A stretch of 64,000 nt of DNA, from NCBI GenBank assembly GCA_025345505.1, contig JANVCC010000074.1, positions 123,867-187,866 of the forward strand, written 5' to 3'. This document shows positions 11,601 to 26,600 of the stretch, piece by piece; position 1 is the first letter of the stretch, and each line of letters begins with the position of its first letter. The translations under genes and the position numbers were made by a program. The notes under the pieces were generated by a model. The model searched no databases. It saw nothing but the letters and a program-made list of their open reading frames with translations, and had not been told where the DNA came from. The stretch comes from Todiramphus chloris collaris. Taxonomy: Eukaryota > Chordata > Aves > Coraciiformes > Alcedinidae.

Positions 11601-14600
11601 TTCTGGCATCTGTCCAAGTTGTCCTAATACAACTATACAAAACATCAATAACAGAATTATTATGGCCATGAATGCATCATTTCATTTGGAAAGCAAGTAA
11701 CATAATATGTGCATACATTGTTTTTATATTTATGTAGTTCATGCTGAGTAGACCCTTGCTAATTTATGCTAACAGGCACTCCACAAGTGATTGAGTGCTG
11801 GGGGAAGAGGAATGTTAACACTAGTCCAGGATCTTGCCATAAGCTTAAGGCTTACCACCATTTTGGGACTCCACTCCTCCAGTGAGGGAGAACGTCCAAC
11901 TCAGCAGCTGTCTTGAAGCTTATTTTATAATAAAGAAAGCGTAGCCACTGGAAACTGCTGGCTTTTTCTTTTGATCCCTTTGCAATGAAAGGTTTCCCTT
12001 TCAACTAAGGGAATCAAAAAGTCTGTAGTTACTGAATGAGTAGTTTGGAATACTGAAAAACAGAACAGTAATAGAAATCAGTGGAAGTTTCTTAACAAAA
12101 CAAACCAAAACCAACCCCAAACAAGTGAATCTGTAACTGAGGATAGTGAACAAATAAATAAAGAAAGCCTCTAGAATCCTGAGCCATAAACCATCAGTGA
12201 AGTTTGATAGTACTTCTGGAAATGTGGCTTTGCAAGCAGAAGGAGGTAAACTCCAGAGTTGCCAGGAGCTCTTTTCCAAGACTTTTCCCTGTTATGTGTG
12301 CTGTACCTCCTGCCAGAAAAATATATAAGAACACCTATGAATGTTGTTTCTTTATTGTTTATCTCACTCAAGGTTTAAGGAAAATATATTAAGAAGGGAA
12401 AACCAGGGTAAAGGAGCAATTTCAGGAAGTGTTTCTTTTCTCCCCACAGAATGACTTCCATTCATTGATGCTAGCACCTGCTCATAATATAGCCATGTTC
12501 GCAAGTCACAATGGGAACTTACAGCCTTGCAAGCATCAAAGTGGAGTTAATACCTTCTCTCTGACAGTGTTAGAATGTCCTAGCACTTGGTATAACGTCA
12601 AAGTATAAAGAGTGTTAGGAAGCCTCATCAAACTCAATGAGCAATCTAGGGTTGATACTGGAGTTGACCTAGGATACGAGATCACAGACATGCTGGAGCT
12701 AGTCTGTAGTCTCTCCTGCCTTCCTTGTCTATCTTGCAATGCATGTAAGCACATGGGTTGAGCTGTTCTGGAGCACTGAAGGAAAGGGTAAGACTGTAGT
12801 CTGTGTATCTGTACTTTTTGGGCCATTTCAAGCATGCTTGCGCTGTTCTGCCCTGCACTGTCTGCTCATTCTCTCATACAAACCTGCTGAGCACTTGCAG
12901 ACCCTTCATATAGATAGGCAGTACCTGAGAACACGTCTTCCTCATGTTAGTGCAGTTTAACTTGGCTGTCAGTCATGATTAGTGTGATGAAAGGCAAAGC
13001 CTCATGTCTCTACGCGTTCTCTCGTGGTTGCTGCAGGATAGCGTGCTGTACATGATTTCCTCTGACAATTGGGATGGGTTTACTTTTCACCTCTGCCCTC
13101 ACTTTTCCTTTTTCAAAGATGAATGAAAGGTGAATATTTGATTAGAACATTAAATTATGTACTTACGCTTTTGTGTGCTACATTTATTCTTAACAACAAC
13201 TACGTGTCATGTTGTCTTTCCTTGCTGCTTTAGTTGCATTACAAAAGGAGCACCAAGTTACATGGTGGTTACTTGCAGCTTCCTCCTTGAGGAAGACCTC
13301 CTTGAGGTCTCCTTGAGACCCAATCTCTCAACCAAATTCTGCTGATGTTACTCATGTAGGTGTTTCTAAGTAACCGTGAGGTTGTGTTCCTTCAAGGATG
13401 GGGAAAGTTTACGCAAAGTAGTGTAGATGACAAGTTCTCTGTTGTTATTAGAGTCATCTGTTTTGACATCATCTGTGACTTCTGTGCACCTTTCATCTGG
13501 GGTGTCTGCTTTGTCTTTAATTATTGCCTGTTTGTCTCTATGTTCTATCTGTCTGTCTTCTTGTTACAAAATAACAGTTCTGCTCAAAAGTACAGTTCTA
13601 GTTTATTGTGTGCTTCTTCATTGTTTTCCTCTGTTTTAGAGGAATTTCATTAATTTTCTTCCTCACCCTTGCTGTACTGGTTTCAACACTATGAATCTGA
13701 CCTACAGCAAAATGAAAGGGAGTGAAAGTCAAGGAATTTCATATTTTCTTCTGTGTTACATTTGTATCGTATGTCATCATCAGAACTAATTTTTTTAGAA
13801 GGTAATTTCAGGTGGGTAAAATATAATAATATTTAGAATACAAGATTTCTATCAGGATGAATTTGTACTTGACTTCCAGCTGTGAATTCTCTGTAATGCA
13901 TGATTTTTCCCTGTATGGAAAACTGCCATTTTCTTTCGTCAAAACCTCAGTAATGATAATCATTGGTCAGCAAATTGCTGGAGGTGATTTTGTTCATTTG
14001 TTTCGTGGCTTTCATAGAACTAGATAGAAAGGACATGGCAGTAGATTTTCTATACAGCTGAAAGTTTTTTGCAAATCTTTCCCAAATCTTCTGGTGGGTT
14101 AAAATGCTGAATCTGTAACAAAATAAACATTCTGTCTATGCAACAATTTTCCTCTGAAAGCACCAAGTATGGTAAATGTTGTCATGGACTAACTATCATA
14201 TATTTACCTATTTAATGGGTAAAGGCAGTTTCTTATTTTCATCAGTTAGCTTTTAATGACTTATGTGTTGCTCAAGACAGGAAACTTGTAGAATATGTGA
14301 AAAGAAGGTCACACTTAAGGACTTCTTCCAGTCATTTCTTCTTGAACAAGTAATACAATCTAAGCAATTGTAAATCCAATTGTATGGATGTAACTCTGAC
14401 AAAAGCTTAAGAAATAATACATCTTAATACCTAATAATCAGAACTCTGTTTGGCTTGACGTACTTCTTCCTGGTGATGCATTGTGCAGAACAACTGAAAA
14501 ACTTCTAAAACTGGGAATATGAGTGGGATGGAATGTGAACTGTGGGACAGATTTTTGCTTGAATTCTCTAGCGAGTGGGAAGTATTTGAAGAGGTGTTGA

Positions 14601-17600
14601 AAATCCAATCACAGAGTTAAAGAAAATGCCTTTTTTTTTTTTTTCTTTAAGTCTGAATGATGGCTTTTATGTATATCATGAAAACACAGTTGCTTCTGTA
14701 TTCTAGCACAAGGTAGATAACTAAAGAGGTCTCATCAGGATAGATATGAAAATCATAGTGAGGGAGATGGGAACCATGTCTTGACATAAATGAATCAGCA
14801 AACACATAGCTAAAATGCATCATAAGGCTATAGGGATCACTGACAATCTGACTCCACTTTGTTTTCCAGATTTTTGGGTGTAGCGATCCACAATTCTTAA
14901 CAGTTATTTACTTTTTTTTTTAGTCTATAATGAAGCAAGAAGATCCCAATGCCTTGTTGATCAGTTTGAGGTCACTTGTCCAGACTGCTCCTCTATACTT
15001 TCTGCATCCCCGCAATGTGGTGCACAAGATGTAGCAGTGACCTTGTTCTGCACACCAATCCATGGTAGTAACTCTAAAGATGGAGCATTATCACTGCTGG
15101 AAGCAGACACTGTCTGCAAAAACATGCCATTAGCTTCAGACAGTGTAGCTAGTTAAGAGAGACAGCCGAGCAGCAAAATAATTGAACAGAATTAGTTCTG
15201 TTCTAACTCAAACCAGGATAGCTAACCAGAGCAGCATGGGGCAGGGAAAGTGTATACATGGCTCAGCCCATTGTAAAGTATAAAAACAGAACAACCAACG
15301 AAAGGACCTTTGAAGAGGGCCATGCACTTGAGCTAGCTTTGACTAACACGTTTTTTTCCCAACATCATGCTGATGGAGCATGTGGAGACAGGTAATGGGA
15401 ATCATCTTTGTATTGTGATCCAACTCTATATTGTGCTTTCTATATTGTGTTTGCATTGTGATTTCCATATGGCTGTATCTCTCTGCTAAACCCATGGAAT
15501 GCTGAATATCTTCAAATAAGTGAACTTGATATTAAACATTAGGCACTGTTAATGTGGAATATCTAAAGTAACCTGGTCAGAGTGTATATAACTGACACTA
15601 ATGGATTTGTGACAATAGGGATTTTTATACAAGAGTGGAAAGGCATTCTGGAAATAACCAGTTATTGATCCTCTTAACCAGCATGAAGATAAAGAACAAA
15701 GATTTGTCAAGAGCTAACTAGTACAGAGGGAGGTAAAAGAACTAGCTCAAAGAATGAACTCTACATTTGTTTGGATTTCCATTGTTTTCTGAATTTCTAC
15801 GAAGTCAAAATAATCAATGTTGCTTTTCCCAGGGGGAAATCACGGGAAGTTGCAGACAGTCAGAAAGTAAAATGACGCAGCCCAGTAATACTTTGATTAC
15901 TTCTTTCTCTAAGATCTCTCTACATCATAATGACTTAGCAAGAAACTTGCTCAAATATTGTAACCTTTCTGCAATTAAAATAATTGTAGTTTCTTCAGAT
16001 TAAACTGCATTTCCTACTTCCAGTAGCATTACCTGCTTTATGGGCTATTTAGCAAAGAACTATACTGTGCCTTCTTCTGAAGTCTCATCCTGATCTTGAT
16101 GTTAATTCAGCAGAATTTTATTATCTTTGTGATGTTAACTGCAATTTAATATTTATTCACTGTAATCATTGTATGAGACCTGGGTTCAAGTCTCTACAGT
16201 AGATCTATTTATTTATTGGCTGAGAGATGTTCAGTATAAAGTCAGTGCTCTCACAGACTGGAAAACAAGCCTCTCCCAGCAAGAAAGTGTATCTGTCTAC
16301 CAGTCCTGTTTTCCCCTTGGCTTACTGATTATGATCTCACAACTTTTACATTCCTGTCTGTCTAGTGGTCTGCTTGTAACAGAATCCCTCAAGTCTACCT
16401 AGTTTCTTTTTTAGGCCCCTAATTCAGTTTATAAATCAGTCCCTTCACCTTAGACCGGCCTATACTGGATTAATACAGTGGAGAAAACCTTTCAGAAAAT
16501 AGTGAAAGGCCAGTCAGGAAACTTCTGATTCTTATCTTTGGCATCTTTTTCTCTAGCATAAGGTCTGCTGTTTAAAACATTAGATAAGCTCAAGACTTTT
16601 TGCTATTTTCAATGCAAACATTTGCAGCTTTTCTTGGAATTGCTGCTGTGTGTAATGATTGCAACACAAATTCATGTTGCTCTTTAAGAACTCCATCTGT
16701 CTTTTTTTAAAACACAAAATTTAGAAGTGATAGAGAGAAATGAAATTTCTGAAGCATTATTTCAGACGATTTCACATCTCATTCAACTTGCAGGAAAGGC
16801 TAACGTGGGCCCTTCCCTGTGGAACCAACAGAGAAATCTGTCCTCTTAACTGAGCAGGTTACAAAAGATTTACAAATGTTATTGTAGAATACTTGGTAAA
16901 TGCACATATAAATGTTAATAATATTAATAAAATGTGTTAGTAAATATGTTAATAGTCGTAGGAAGACTAATATCTATGCCTCTGAAATCCAAATGCTGGT
17001 ATTCATTACTGAAAGTCGAGAGCTATGCTGATTCTAGCTAGCTGAGGAGCTGATGCTTCAGGGAGGCTACTGGTTGAAATGATAGCCCTGTAGTTGGCAC
17101 TCAAGTTGTAGTTGCCACGCGGTGCCTCAATGGAAGAGTGCGTCTTTGTTACAGCTGTTCCCATTTCTCCTCTTCAATGGATAACTGTAAGTTTTTGATC
17201 CTTAAGTAAGCTCCATGACTTTTCTTTTAAAAAGTGCTGACTATGAAACTACAGGAATTATGTAAATACCCACGTATAGAGATATATTTGTGTATATTTT
17301 TTAGTGTTTGCAGCTGTAGTGATCCTAGCTGGAAGACCATTGTATCTCAGTGAGTTACTAATCCACACAGTAGCTGACCTGAAAGGTGCTATGTTGCACT
17401 GTGCTGTGCCATGCTGCACCGTGCTGCAGGAGTATTTTCATCCTCAGGTCTGCAATGTGCTGCACGCATCCTTTGACTGCAGGATCACCTCGGCTGGCTA
17501 ATCATGGTGAGGGACACGCAGGCAGCTCCACTTGGCACCGGCAGTGGCCACCTTGACAGCACCGCGTGGCCTTGGCCTCATCTAAAAGTGAAGCAGCATG

Positions 17601-20600
17601 TTCTCATGTGAACGTCCTTTTGTTTGACAGTAGAGATGATGAATAGAGTTGTTTTCTTCTAAGAAAATCCTGTAAAAACCTCTACAGGCCAAAACACTGA
17701 TGAACTTTCCCATAGATGACAGCATGTCATGCTCTGATTTGAGGTCTCTGTCCCACGCTGTGCAAATTGGGGTTCCCAGCATCTGGAGGATTATCATACT
17801 GTTCTTTTTCCTTGTAGTGTTAGCACCCATGAAAAATGTTTTCATCAACACCATCAGTATTACAATTTTCTGGCTTGTGTATTATTAAGAAGATTGTATT
17901 TATTAATCATAGAAAATGCCTTATCAGCTGTTTGGAATACCAAGGACTTTTGTTGCTGTTGTCAAAGAAGTATATTGTGTTTAGTGTCTTCATGGACTAT
18001 AAACATTTTTTTTTTTCTGTAACTTACAAGGACTAAGCAGTAGCTGATTCTGCAATGTTTTATATTTTAAAAAAGGCCTTAGCTGAATTAAACACAGTGT
18101 TTCAAGATATTGTACCAAGTTCTGAGAAGAATTCCCAGTTTATGCAATGACTCATGTATTAGGACCTCCACCTTCATTTCAGCTTTGAGACTTTTCTATA
18201 ATAATGTGTATTACCTTTGCAGACAGCAGAAATGTTGTCCAGAGAGGGTGGTAGCTGTGACAACATTCTCATTTTACTGAAGCACTAGTTATAACTATCA
18301 GTGACAGTACATTAATTTTTAAAATGTGTTACTGTGTTTTTGTAATATGTTTTTTGTAATACCTGGGGGTTTTTTTTATCTGATGAAATGTCCAAATACC
18401 TCTTCTGTTTTTCCATCTCTATCGGCCAATTTAATTAACGGAATACCTCACCCTAAAAGTTACCCATCTTTTAAATCTTTAGATCTCTGGTATTTAATGC
18501 CAGAACTACTACTGATTTTTCAGAAAGGTTTTAAAAGCAGGCATGGATCCGACACAAAGACCAGAATACTGGAACTGGACTAGCAGAACAGATTGAATAA
18601 GCTATTTTTACTTTACAGATTTCTGGTAATTAGCCAAAGTGGAACAGCTGGCTAGTTGGGAGGATGGAGCTGCATCCCTTGGAAAATGATACATTAGATT
18701 TTAAGATTTAAAGTTTCATCATTCTGGCAAATAATGAATTTTTCTAATGCCTTGAGTCTGAATGTTTTCTTCAGGACAGCAGGTTTTTTTGGTTTTTTTT
18801 TGCTATCTTGATCCACATCATCTTGAATGTGTGGAAAAATGAGTGATATTAATTGGGAGTAAAATGACAACAAAACAAATTCAAACAGTGATTCAGTCAA
18901 GTGGCATCCTAAGGCGAAAGAGTGTCATTTGAATGGTTTGAAAACACCACTATAACTGAGACTAAATTACAGCCTGCTTAATATGAGGTCTGTGAATACT
19001 AGATGTATAAAACATCTTTATGCCTTACATTGATCAGAGTGAAAATGTATCATCTAGGAACAGCCCTGTTGCATTATATGGCACAGTAGAATGACAATAA
19101 AGATGTGTATAGGAAGAAAAAGGAGAAGAGCTTGGGATTCGGGATGGAGGATTTTTTAAGGATATGTGAACTATGAAGATGAGGTTTGAAGGACATACGG
19201 TACAAAAGGAAAAGGATTACAGGGCCTTGAACATTGGAGATTACAGATTACTGGAATATAATTTATGAATCCTTGCACATGTTGTGCTTGTCCTTTAGCC
19301 AGAGGAATTCCACGGAGATCTGCCTATTACTGAGGGATTGGCTGTCTTAACAGAACAGTCATTTCTGCTAAACTAGAAAGGAAGTGTGTAGTCTGCTAGC
19401 TAAGTATATAGATGATGCAAGCGTTATCGTGCAAGAACACATGGACACATGTCACCCTGGAGTGCTAAAATCTTTCATTTCAGAGTTGCAGTGAAGAAAA
19501 TCCTTCAAATTACAAATTTAAATCCATATATGTGTATGCTCACAGACACACACAGAAATGAATTCTAGGTAAAACACAGTCATTGCAAAATTGCTAGTTC
19601 ATAGTATATTTAGCTTCTCTAGAGATTTGGAATTTTTATTGAGTGCTGATAATAAATTAATGTATTTTGCATTTATACATAGTATAGTACAAATATAGTG
19701 CCTTTCTCCTCATGTGCCTTTTTAAAAAAGATTAGTGGATTAGCAGAAAGCTGAGGAAAATACAGGGTATAAGCATATATTGTGAAATCTCCCTTCACAC
19801 TCTGACAGTTTAGTTTTGCAATACCTTTTGTTTATATCAACCAGAGGCTCGTCACAAGGAATGGTGCGGTGTGGTGGTTCACTGTACAAGGCAAATTCAG
19901 ACTGCAGACCATGAAATTTATGTTGATGTACAATTACGTCAAGGTCTCAAGCGGTTAGATTAATATACCAGGGTAATGCATTCTGTAAGCTAAATTCTAA
20001 TTTAAGCATGGTATCTAAAGGCCATGGAAGCAGTGCTGGGACCAGCCGTGTCTGCCAGTAGATGTGTCCTACGTGTATTCTATCAGTGTACCATAGGGAA
20101 AGACAGAGTGGCATTCTTCATGGTACTAGTAACAGTTAGCCACTGAAACCTGTCTTACTGCTACAAAATTCAGTGTAGCAAAGCATGTTGGCAGCACCTT
20201 CATGGCTGAACGTTAGGCTTATGTGCTTTGCAGCATTTGGTGAGAATCAAATATAGACTGTACTTGAGAACGTCTTTTTGGTATCTGTTTACTAGCAACT
20301 GACTTTGTAAGACAAAAGTGTATGTAACCTGGATGTTAATGTTGTGCCACTTAAAATACATCTTTTATTGGGACACACAACAACAATGATAGTAATTTAG
20401 TAGTTATTTGTGGATGCTGAATAGCTGCTAGCAGAGGGATTTTCTCAGGTTCTCACAATATTCGTTGAGAATCCTGCCTTTCTCACACAAATTATGAAAA
20501 ACAGTAGGATGGTTTTTCTAAGTTTGTGGTACATTGCAAAAATATTTTGCAATGGGTGCTGTAGGACTTTAGCCACTCACCCTAGGAGATGGGTGATCAC

Positions 20601-23600
20601 TGACCCATTGCCCTGTGGGGCTAGGGGATAGAAAACTGGGTTAGAAATTAATAAAGTGGCTTCTTGGCCTGCTCTTGCTGAATCTGTGTGTTGCTGCATC
20701 TCTCCGCTCCCGGGATAAACAGCGACAGTTATTGTTTATAATATTTCTTGACTCTTCAGTGCCAGATATCCAGATATGCCAGATATAAAAAAAGCATTGC
20801 AGTGAATTTATCAACAAGAATGTAATGCTAAAGGCTCAATTTTCAGGATTTACTTTGCTTCTGATTCCTAGGATTTCAGTTTTCACAGGATATCACATCT
20901 TTGTTCTGATAGTCTTTGATAAGAGCAGGAACTCTAGTTTCCAGATATACTTCTGCGATTATTAATTTTTACCAAATATAAGATATCACTTCAGTTTAAT
21001 CTCCAGTGTATTTCTATAGAGACTGGCTTTTGGGCATCTGGGCCTAATATTAAGCATTTTAAACTGATAAATAGTGCTAGAAGTTCCAGTCAGCAAACTC
21101 TTATATCCATTATGATTTTATTGCTTATTGTTGTTCCTAAAATGTTAGGGGACATCTGCAGTGCATAAAGCTGAGCTGGGGATTGTAGAATTCTCTTTGT
21201 GACTTTTTGTGAGGAGGTGAGGCCTGTTTCACTTACGAGCCTGGGAAGGAATTTTCTGATCTTTCAGCAAAATAAAACACATTTTTATGGCTTCCATCTT
21301 CTCTTAAGTTTTTGCAGCTCTTTTATAAAAACTTCCACAGTGTTGCTAAGATTAATGTGCATTCTGGGAATCTCCCCAAATTGTATTTTGCTTCCTACTT
21401 TGGTTGGGATTTGATTTGTCTTTGAGATGTAAAAAACTTCTTCACTGAAAGAGTTTTTAAGCAGTGGAACAGGATGCCCATGGAGGTGGTGGAGTCACCA
21501 TCTCTGGAGGTATTTAAAAGACGTGTAGATGAGGCGCTTACCATGTGGTTTAGTGGTGGTATTGTGCGGAACAGAGAGGGAAGATGCAGGAAATCAATAT
21601 GATTGATAGGCAAACTTTGTTTATTGTTACACTTGCAGCTACTTATATAGTATCATGCTAATCACTAATACATGCTGATTGGAGTACACACAAGTTATAC
21701 ATATTCATGATAGTTCCCATAGGTCCATTCAAAAAGTCACACTTTCCCTACGACCACCCCTTGATGGTCCCAGCTGCAACATAGCTCCTCTTTCCGTTAA
21801 CCAAAACATCCTATTATTATCTTAACGTTCCTCCTTAGAGACATCCTGTCCCTGCAGCTGGGCTAGGCCTCATGCCTAGCTTCTGCTAATATATCTTGCA
21901 GTGAGCCATGGCCCTTGTTCTCAAGCCATTCCCCAACAGTACTGGCAGTGTGGTTCATGGTTGGACTTGATGGTATAAAAGGTCTTTTACAACCAAAACA
22001 ATTCTATGATTCTATATCTCTTCTACACAGGTTGCTCGTCAGTCTGTTAAACTTTCATGTGTTAAACATTCACATTAAATATTCATGTCCACAGTGGGCT
22101 GTGATTATATATATATTTTTTTTTTTTTATTCTATTTATTTTTTTATCTCCCCCCCCTAGGATCTGGATTATACTTTTCATGAGACTTATGTATAAGGTG
22201 TGAGTAGTCTGGAGTTCCTACAAAACCTCTAAGAGTACCTCTTCACTCTTAGATAACAGTGAGGATCTGAACATTTGACAAATTGCCCAGCTTTTGGATC
22301 CTGAACATTGTCGTCTTGAGATGCTAAGGCCCTGCTAGCATTCCTATAATGGAAGTGGACACTGGGCTGGATTAGCATTGAGTAGCCTTTCTTTTGAACA
22401 GCATGTTGTTTAGACTGTAGGAAGGATTGTAGAAATGCTTGTACAGGGTTGGAGGTAATCACCTCTTCACTAATTCTGCATACCTTTGGCTGATCCACAT
22501 CTGAAATGTCTTACATATAGGTTTTACTCCTATCATCATTTCAGTCTAGACTGAGCATACAGGGGTGTTATTTACATCATTGTCTCCATGAATTTACATC
22601 CAGGACTGTATTCTTCAGCTGTTTTGGTTTATAAATTGATACGCCAACAGCAATAGAAAATGTGTTTCTAATTGCATCACAAACTGGAAAATCTGCAAGG
22701 CAGTTATAATAACCCAAGTTTTATCTATTAAGCACATCATGTATTTTGCTGTTGAAATGGAGGGGGGGGAACTGAGCCAGCTCTGCATGCTTCAGAAAGG
22801 CACTTGACACCTGCTTCTGCAGGATCAGTTTGTGTCATAGAGACTTTCCTCATGATGCACAGGTCTCTGTAGAGGATTGGGGATGCATGTCTGAAGAGTA
22901 TCATTGCAAGTTAGCCTGTGTACAGGTTAGAGTCACTATAGAGAGCTAACAAGGAGTTACTCAGATTCATTCTAATTCATTCTTTTAACAGTCAAAGTCA
23001 TTCAGACAATTTTCCGGTCACCATTCAAATTGTATTTTTTGGTTTTAGCACCTAATAATTAGATGTATGGAGACATTATTTTCTGCATCAGTGTAACAAC
23101 ATCACATTAATTGTGTATGTTAGAAATGCTGACAAAGTTCCCCTAAGGAATGAAGGCCTTTAACTAACGTTGGATTACTTAATTATTAACAGTCTTGTTA
23201 CCTACAAATAGAACCTACCTCAATGGATGCAGACCAACTTGGAATAGCATGTTATGCCTTTAGGGATCTATGGACACAGAAACAATCAGTAGTCACAGTC
23301 TCCTTCTTTTGTCTAAAGAACACATTTTGCTTTGTTTAAACTCAAGCTTTTGATTCCAGAGGACAAAACAGAGAATATAGTGGAAGTCTGTTTTTTATTA
23401 ATAAGCGGAAAAAACTTGGAACGAAGGGTCACTTCTGGCTATTTCTAAGCAACTATAGGGGATTTATTTACTCAGATAAATTCTTAAATTAAATCTGCCT
23501 GTGTTACCATTTTGTGAATATATTCACTGTTCCAGATACACAGAGCCATTGTTAACGCCGGTAAGACTGCAGAGCACATCCTACAGTAAATGGCAGTAGT

Positions 23601-26600
23601 CTCAGAAATGAAAGCAAAATAAATGAAAATGTGACTGTCTATTGAAATACTGGATCCAATTAACATAATCTTACAAACTCCACTTGTAGCTGCATATCTA
23701 AATGGTTCAAAAACAACCATAGAGGGCTGGTGCTTTGTTCATTATATGGGACAGTGTGCTGTACATAGACTGCTTTCAGAAAGGCAGGCATTCATAATAA
23801 TGCATCTTATGTGCAGTGTTACATAAATTTTAACCTCTGTTAAAGCAGCAATATTCGTGAGTCACCAAATCTCTGTCTGCATAGTTTTCTTTATCTTTCT
23901 CCTTTTTTTGGGGGTTTTTTTTTTTGTTTTTTTAGTAGGACTACCTCTACAAGGTGTGTGTATCTCTACAGAGAATAGCCAGTGAATTAACAAGTGTCTG
24001 ATAATAAGGCTTTATAATCTTATCCGTGAGTCACTCATTTTCTGGACAAATCTATTGTTTGCCTAACATTGTAATCAGCCAAAACCAGGACAAACAGTTA
24101 CTTTTGTATTCAAATAGCATACCAGGTACTAGTAACCAAGTGCAAAAATGGGTCATTCAATTGGGTGGTTAGACTTTCATAGGAAAATGTGTGTGCATGG
24201 TTCAAAAATGCCCTTTGTGAAGGGAAAAAAGAACATTTTCTAGCTTTTGGAAATGCTTTAAAGTATTGACATACTTCTGAGATGTTAAATTGTCCAGAGT
24301 AAGTAGACATCTGCTATTTTGGCTGCAGGAGCAACAGGTGGAAAGGCTCCTACTGTCATGATAAAAGATATTTCAAAGAAGGCTGCCATTTAGTATGATT
24401 AATTATACAAGTGGAATCACTAGTGTGCTTTCATTATAATTGAAATTTGTGTGTATCAGTGTATGGTCTTATAACAAACAAGTTACACCTGAATCTTTCA
24501 AAGAGGAAAAAGAAAGCTGTATGCCTGTAAACCAGGTACAAGACTTGTGGGAGCAGCTGCTTTTATATTATTGGCAACCTTTTGATTTCATAGACTGCTT
24601 CCACATACTAGTGTCCTACAGTAATGATGTATTATTTTATATTACCAGGATCATTAGGCTGTTTCTGTGTAAGGAACATTACATAGAACTCACAAGGTAG
24701 ATTAAGATTGCCTTAAAAAAAACCCCAACCCTTTAAATAAAATTAAATATGTAATATATAAATATGGAATTAAATAAAAGTAGCAGCACCTCTCAAACAT
24801 TTATTTGGATTCTTTGCAAAATTAGACTGTAAAACTAGCAAAGATTAGGTTCTGTTATGTTCAAGTTAGGGATGGATGAATTGTGCAAGAACTTGTGTTA
24901 TTTGGGTTTTTTTCCTCCTACTACCCAGAATAGAAGGGCAGAAGCATCAAAAGCATTTTTTTTTTTTAAAGAAACATCAACCAGGATAAATCTGATTCAC
25001 TCCAAAGACAACCTGAGCGTTTATTATCAGCCTAATTTGTTGGTTTGTGCACTTGTATCTTTGAGATTAGAATTAGAAGATTGCATACTGTTGCCCTAAA
25101 TTAGGCATTACTATTGCTGAGTTACATTATTGGAATACTTTTAATTACTGAACATACTTATTTACTCCAGTAGAGGGAAGCGACACATACACATACAGCT
25201 CCAACGCTTTTCTAATAAAAATACTATTCTCTTAAAAAGACACACCTATTCTAGCCACAGCCACGTGTAATTGTTGACCAAACACCAAGGGAGAAACATG
25301 AAGGGACTAATAGTTATTAAAGTAGAAATAACGTTTTATTAGAGTTGGGTAGTATATTGCTGGCCAAGTGCCATGTTCGTTGGTGTACATCTGTGTTTAG
25401 CACTCTCTGTTCAGGGCCTTCTGTGACTGTGCTATATTGAGATTTACTGAAGCAGCCTTTGACAGAGCTGCAAACTTGAGTAGGAGCACAGCAGAATCAG
25501 AGTCACACGGCTTCTCTGCTTTTCTTTTGTTTTTATATTTGCCTAGGAATAGCAGGAAGTCTTGGGAGGGACTTAAATATTGGAGTTCAGTCAATGGTTA
25601 ATATTCTACCAAAGATGGGTGTATATCCTCATCATATTATTTTAACCTTCATTTACTGATGCTGACTATATTGAATATCTCATTCAGTAAACATTAGAAC
25701 ATTACTATTGAGTTCTGTAATAACAAAATGGACTGTGTTGTATGTCTATTCAACAAAAAAGCATCATTTCTGAACTATGATAGCATTCTTCTTTGTTATT
25801 GTGTACTACAGTGTGACAGGGTTGACTTAAAAACGTTATTTTTGTTATTCCCACACATAGTTCAGCCCTGTCTTGTAAAAGTATCATAGGAATGCATATA
25901 CAAGTGTATGTGTTTCTCATTACAGAATTCTACAATTGGTGTTTTAATCATATTCTTCAGAGAATGAAAATTTCATACTGGTCAGGGTGACCACATGGGT
26001 ATTCTGTTCCTTTGTGGCTTTTGGATTCACGTACTAACTATAGTGCCTTGTACTTCCTTTCACTATACAGGCATTACAGTATTTTAATTAACAATGCTAA
26101 GACTTTCTAGCATTAACTCTTCTGTTCTGTGCTTTTGTGCTGTTCAGAAACACAAAATGTACATAAATGTACATTTTATTAAGAAAATAATTTAGTAAAT
26201 TATGACTGCTTCTACATATAAATGTTCCACTTGGAAAGAATTACAATTTGTTGTACAGCAGACAGTTTACAATTTAGACATAAATGTGTCAGAATGAATC
26301 TTGTTTTCCCTACTTGCATGACTTGTAGTTTTGGGGGAGCTAGTGGCATGTATAGATGGGTCAGCTAGGACGTGTAAAGGCTATTTTCTCTCACAGTAGC
26401 ACGAGCTGTGGAAGGGCAGTGATTACTGACAGTGTGATGCCTTATTCTCAGTTAGAAAATCATCAATTTTTTGTTTGTATTGAATTCCCTAAGATTGTTT
26501 TACAAATAGGATTCAGATGCTTATCCATTGTACGTTAATACAAGCTGCCAAGAGGAATTGTTCCTCTTACATTCGTGCTATCACAGTGGCATGGAGTAGG

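Noticed and set aside
22229..22498. Minus-strand frame of 89 codons in intron 1
   Set aside because: No start context, domain or splice support; its length is within chance expectation for 64 kb.
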